DNA from: Hyunsoonleella jejuensis
GTDB lineage: Bacteria > Bacteroidota > Bacteroidia > Flavobacteriales > Flavobacteriaceae
NCBI RefSeq assembly: GCF_900111025.1
Contig: NZ_FOFN01000002.1
Location: forward strand, 62,001-126,000
Length of the DNA: 64,000 nt
Reading direction: 5' to 3'
In this document: positions 61,789-64,000 of the stretch, in pieces
Layout: each line of letters starts with the position of its first letter
How positions within the stretch are numbered: the stretch's first letter is position 1
Made by a program: the position numbers and the translations under genes
Notes under the pieces: generated by a model
The model's input: the letters and a program-made list of their open reading frames with translations, nothing else
The model's database searches: none
What the model was told of the DNA's origin: nothing

Positions 61789-63045
61789 ATGAAAAAACAA
61801 TTTATTATAGCTTTGGCTATTTCTATAAGTGCATTTTCTTTTGCCCAAAAGAAAGAGTTAAAAGCTGTCGAGAAAGCTATTAAGAATAATAATTTTGCTG
61901 AGGCTAAAGCTGCTTTAGCAGTTGTAGAACCAATGCTTGCCTCATTAGATGAGAAACTAATGAGCAAATACAATTATTTAAAAGGTGTTACCTTATATGC
62001 TAATGGTAATGGCACCAACGCAGATCTGGATGCTGCAATAGATTACCTAGATAAAGCTGAAAGCGGATACAAGGTTGAAGTTACCCAATTAAAAAATGAT
62101 ATGGTTAACAAAATACTGGAAAAAGGCAACAAGGCTTATGAAGGTAAAAAATATGGTGCAGCTTCAGAATATTTTGAAAAGGTGTATAATATGAGAAAGC
62201 AAGATACCGCATATCTTTATTATGCTGCCGCAACTGCTGTAAATGCTCCAGATTACGACAGAGCATTAGTGCTTTACCAAAAGTTGAAAGATTTAAATTA
62301 TACAGGTATTGAGACTAAATACTATGCTGTAAACAAGGGGACTAATGAAAAAGACGCTTTTCCTAACAAACAACTTAGAGATGTAGCTGTTAAAACATCT
62401 AAAACCCACTCTAACCCTACCGATGAAAAATCGGATTCAAAACGAGGAGAAATTGTTAAGAATGTTGCATTAATTTACATATCTAAAGGTGATAACGATA
62501 AAGCAATTCAAGCAATTAAAGATGCTAAAGCAGAAGCTCCCAATGACATAAATTTAATTCTTTCAGAAGCAAATATCTACTATAAAATGGGAGATACTGA
62601 AAAGTTTAAAGAACTTATGGAAGTTGCTACGACAATGGATCCAGGTAATGCTGAATTACAATATAATTTAGGTGTAATTTCTGCAGAATCAGATCAACCC
62701 GATCAAGCACTCGCTTACTATAAAAAAGCTATCGAACTAAATCCAAATTACACTAATGCTTACATTAACAGCGCCGCAGTGGTATTAGGAAGAGAAGAAG
62801 GCATAATTAAGGAGATGAATAGCTTAGGCACCTCTGTAGCTGATGATAAACGCTATGAAGAATTGCGTAAACAGCGTCAAGAATTATATAAAGAGGCCAT
62901 CCCTTTTTTAACAAAAGCTTTAGAAATGAACCCAAAAAGCACAAGTGCTGCAACCACTTTAATGAATATTTATAGCGTTATTGGAGAAACCGATAAGTAT
63001 AAGGCTATGAAAGCTAAAGTTGAAGAAATGGGAGGGGGACAGTAA
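61789..63045 (+). CDS. Secreted TPR-repeat protein
   Basis: A protein of 418 residues with signal peptide (SFAQ). At least six TPR-like helix pairs (for example PDQALAYYKKAIELNPNYTNA), so a protein-protein scaffold in the periplasm. 16 nt after gyrA, so partly co-transcribed. Terminator at 63065-63094. Confidence 0.9.
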   Translation: MKKQFIIALAISISAFSFAQKKELKAVEKAIKNNNFAEAKAALAVVEPMLASLDEKLMSKYNYLKGVTLYANGNGTNADLDAAIDYLDKAESGYKVEVTQLKNDMVNKILEKGNKAYEGKKYGAASEYFEKVYNMRKQDTAYLYYAAATAVNAPDYDRALVLYQKLKDLNYTGIETKYYAVNKGTNEKDAFPNKQLRDVAVKTSKTHSNPTDEKSDSKRGEIVKNVALIYISKGDNDKAIQAIKDAKAEAPNDINLILSEANIYYKMGDTEKFKELMEVATTMDPGNAELQYNLGVISAESDQPDQALAYYKKAIELNPNYTNAYINSAAVVLGREEGIIKEMNSLGTSVADDKRYEELRKQRQELYKEAIPFLTKALEMNPKSTSAATTLMNIYSVIGETDKYKAMKAKVEEMGGGQ

Positions 63046-63064
63046 ATTATCTCTTCTAATAAAT

Positions 63065-63094
63065 AAAAAACCAGAGCATCTGCTCTGGTTTTTT
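63065..63094. terminator. Bidirectional terminator
   Basis: CCAGAGCA/TGCTCTGG stem within A6/T6, between stops at 63045 (+) and 63103 (-). Confidence 0.92.
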
Positions 63095-63102
63095 ATTGTA
63101 AA

Positions 63103-64000
63103 TTAATTTTCAAAAGCTTGTAATGTTTTAGTAATAATAGATACACAATCTAATAATTGTTCATTAGTCATTACCAATGGAGGAGCAAACCGAATGATGT
63201 TTCCGTGTGTGGGTTTTGCTAATAAGCCATTATCTCTAAGTGCTAAGCATATGTCCCAAGCTTTGTTGCTTTTTTCGTCGTCGTTAATAACAATGGCATT
63301 AAGCAAACCTTTTCCTCTTACCAAATTAACTACATTGCTATTTGTAATGTATTTATTTAGTTCATCCCTAAAAAGTTGTCCCAAATTATAGGCGTTTTCA
63401 GCTAAATTTTCATTTTGTACAACATCCAGAGCCGCCATGGCGACGGCAGCAGCAACAGGATTACCGCCAAAAGTACTGCCATGATTTCCAGGCTTAATCA
63501 CATTCATAATATCATTATTAGCCAAGACGGCACTTACCGGATAAGCACCCCCGCTCAACGCTTTCCCAAGAATTAAAATATCCGGTTTTACATCTGGGCT
63601 ACTACTACAGTTTTTATCTGCGCAATTACAATTACCGCAAGTTGCCAATAATCTTCCAGTTCTCGCGATACCTGTTTGTACTTCGTCGGCAATAAACAAT
63701 ACACTGTATTTTTCACATAAGGCCTTCGCTTTAATTAAGTAATCTTCGCTAGGTACATAAACGCCTGCCTCGCCTTGAATAGGCTCTACTAAAAATGCTG
63801 CAATATTAGAATTGCTTTTCAAAACATTTTCTAGAGCTTGTAAATTATCGTATTCAATTTTAATAAAACCTTTGGTATAAGGTCCAAAATTTTTTCGAGC
63901 TACAGGATCGTTTGAAAACGAAATAATAGTTGTAGTCCGTCCATGAAAGTTGTTTTCACAAACAATTATCTCAGCTTCATTTTCATCTATACCCTTTACT
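63103..64000 (-). CDS. rocD: Ornithine--oxo-acid transaminase, 5' part missing
   Basis: The frame is open through the window edge at 64000 (about 298 codons present). It contains the PLP lysine in LILGKALSGG, GNHGSTFGGNP, and the class III transaminase order. Between TGRLLA and VKPD it has a Cys-rich insertion (CGNCNCADKNC) seen in Bacteroidota enzymes. It converts ornithine to glutamate semialdehyde. The N-terminus is outside the window. Confidence 0.93.
   Translation of the reverse strand, partial: VKGIDENEAEIIVCENNFHGRTTTIISFSNDPVARKNFGPYTKGFIKIEYDNLQALENVLKSNSNIAAFLVEPIQGEAGVYVPSEDYLIKAKALCEKYSVLFIADEVQTGIARTGRLLATCGNCNCADKNCSSSPDVKPDILILGKALSGGAYPVSAVLANNDIMNVIKPGNHGSTFGGNPVAAAVAMAALDVVQNENLAENAYNLGQLFRDELNKYITNSNVVNLVRGKGLLNAIVINDDEKSNKAWDICLALRDNGLLAKPTHGNIIRFAPPLVMTNEQLLDCVSIITKTLQAFEN

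Overview
The window is AT-rich chromosomal DNA from a member of the Bacteroidota, most likely a flavobacterium. The evidence is a type IX secretion C-terminal sorting domain, a TonB receptor with a carboxypeptidase-regulatory N-terminus, many lipoproteins with 'SC' lipoboxes, promoters of the TAnnTTTG type, a Bacteroidota-style ornithine transaminase, and GyrA with Thr82/Asp86. No tRNA, rRNA, CRISPR array, IS element or prophage was seen.

Region 1 (1 to about 30.3 kb) is a stress/persistence island. It holds six tandem-domain universal stress proteins, Hsp20, CbpA with a CbpM-like modulator, a beta-CASP metallo-hydrolase, an ATP-cone/Mrr-type nuclease fusion, a TerB-like/thioredoxin/purine-nucleoside-phosphorylase operon, a MacAB-type efflux set, an MscS channel, a P1B-4 metal ATPase, a CDP-alcohol phosphatidyltransferase, an MlaEFD lipid transporter divergent from a patatin, and a GerW-like protein. 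In its middle is a two-component pair: a soluble histidine kinase whose second PAS domain has the blue-light LOV signature (NCRFLQ, Cys179), and a response regulator fused to a CRP/FNR-type cNMP-fold and HTH.

The transcription units of this island share one promoter layout. A 12-bp operator TGA-N6-TCA is followed, after exactly 23 bp, by a -7 element TAnnTT(T/A/C)(A/G). I found 13 such promoters by reading, on both strands, plus one with 24 bp in front of the kinase/regulator operon itself. Predicted transcription starts then lie 11 to 32 nt before most start codons, and the operator is centred near -41.5, the class II CRP/FNR activator position. The regulator keeps the Glu and Arg of the recognition helix that read the TGA half-site in CRP and FNR. 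The inference is a light- or flavin-sensing two-component system that controls a DosR-like stress regulon and itself. One of these promoters has no protein gene behind it. It faces a region of about 460 nt with two identical 28-bp hairpins and a strong terminator, read here as a regulated non-coding RNA.

Region 2 (30.4 to 64 kb) is ordinary flavobacterial housekeeping and surface functions: a T9SS cargo protein, Smr protein, cysteine desulfurase, TonB receptor, M23 peptidase, zapA, a 6S RNA candidate between zapA and rny, xerD, aroQ, lpdA, a type II NADH dehydrogenase, msrB, an M48 lipoprotein, an MFS transporter, clpC, gyrA, a TPR protein and the 3' part of rocD. The island promoter layout was not found in front of genes here.

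Caveats: all calls come from reading the sequence without searches. Family names for small proteins are tentative, and the regulon, the light signal and the ncRNA are inferences.
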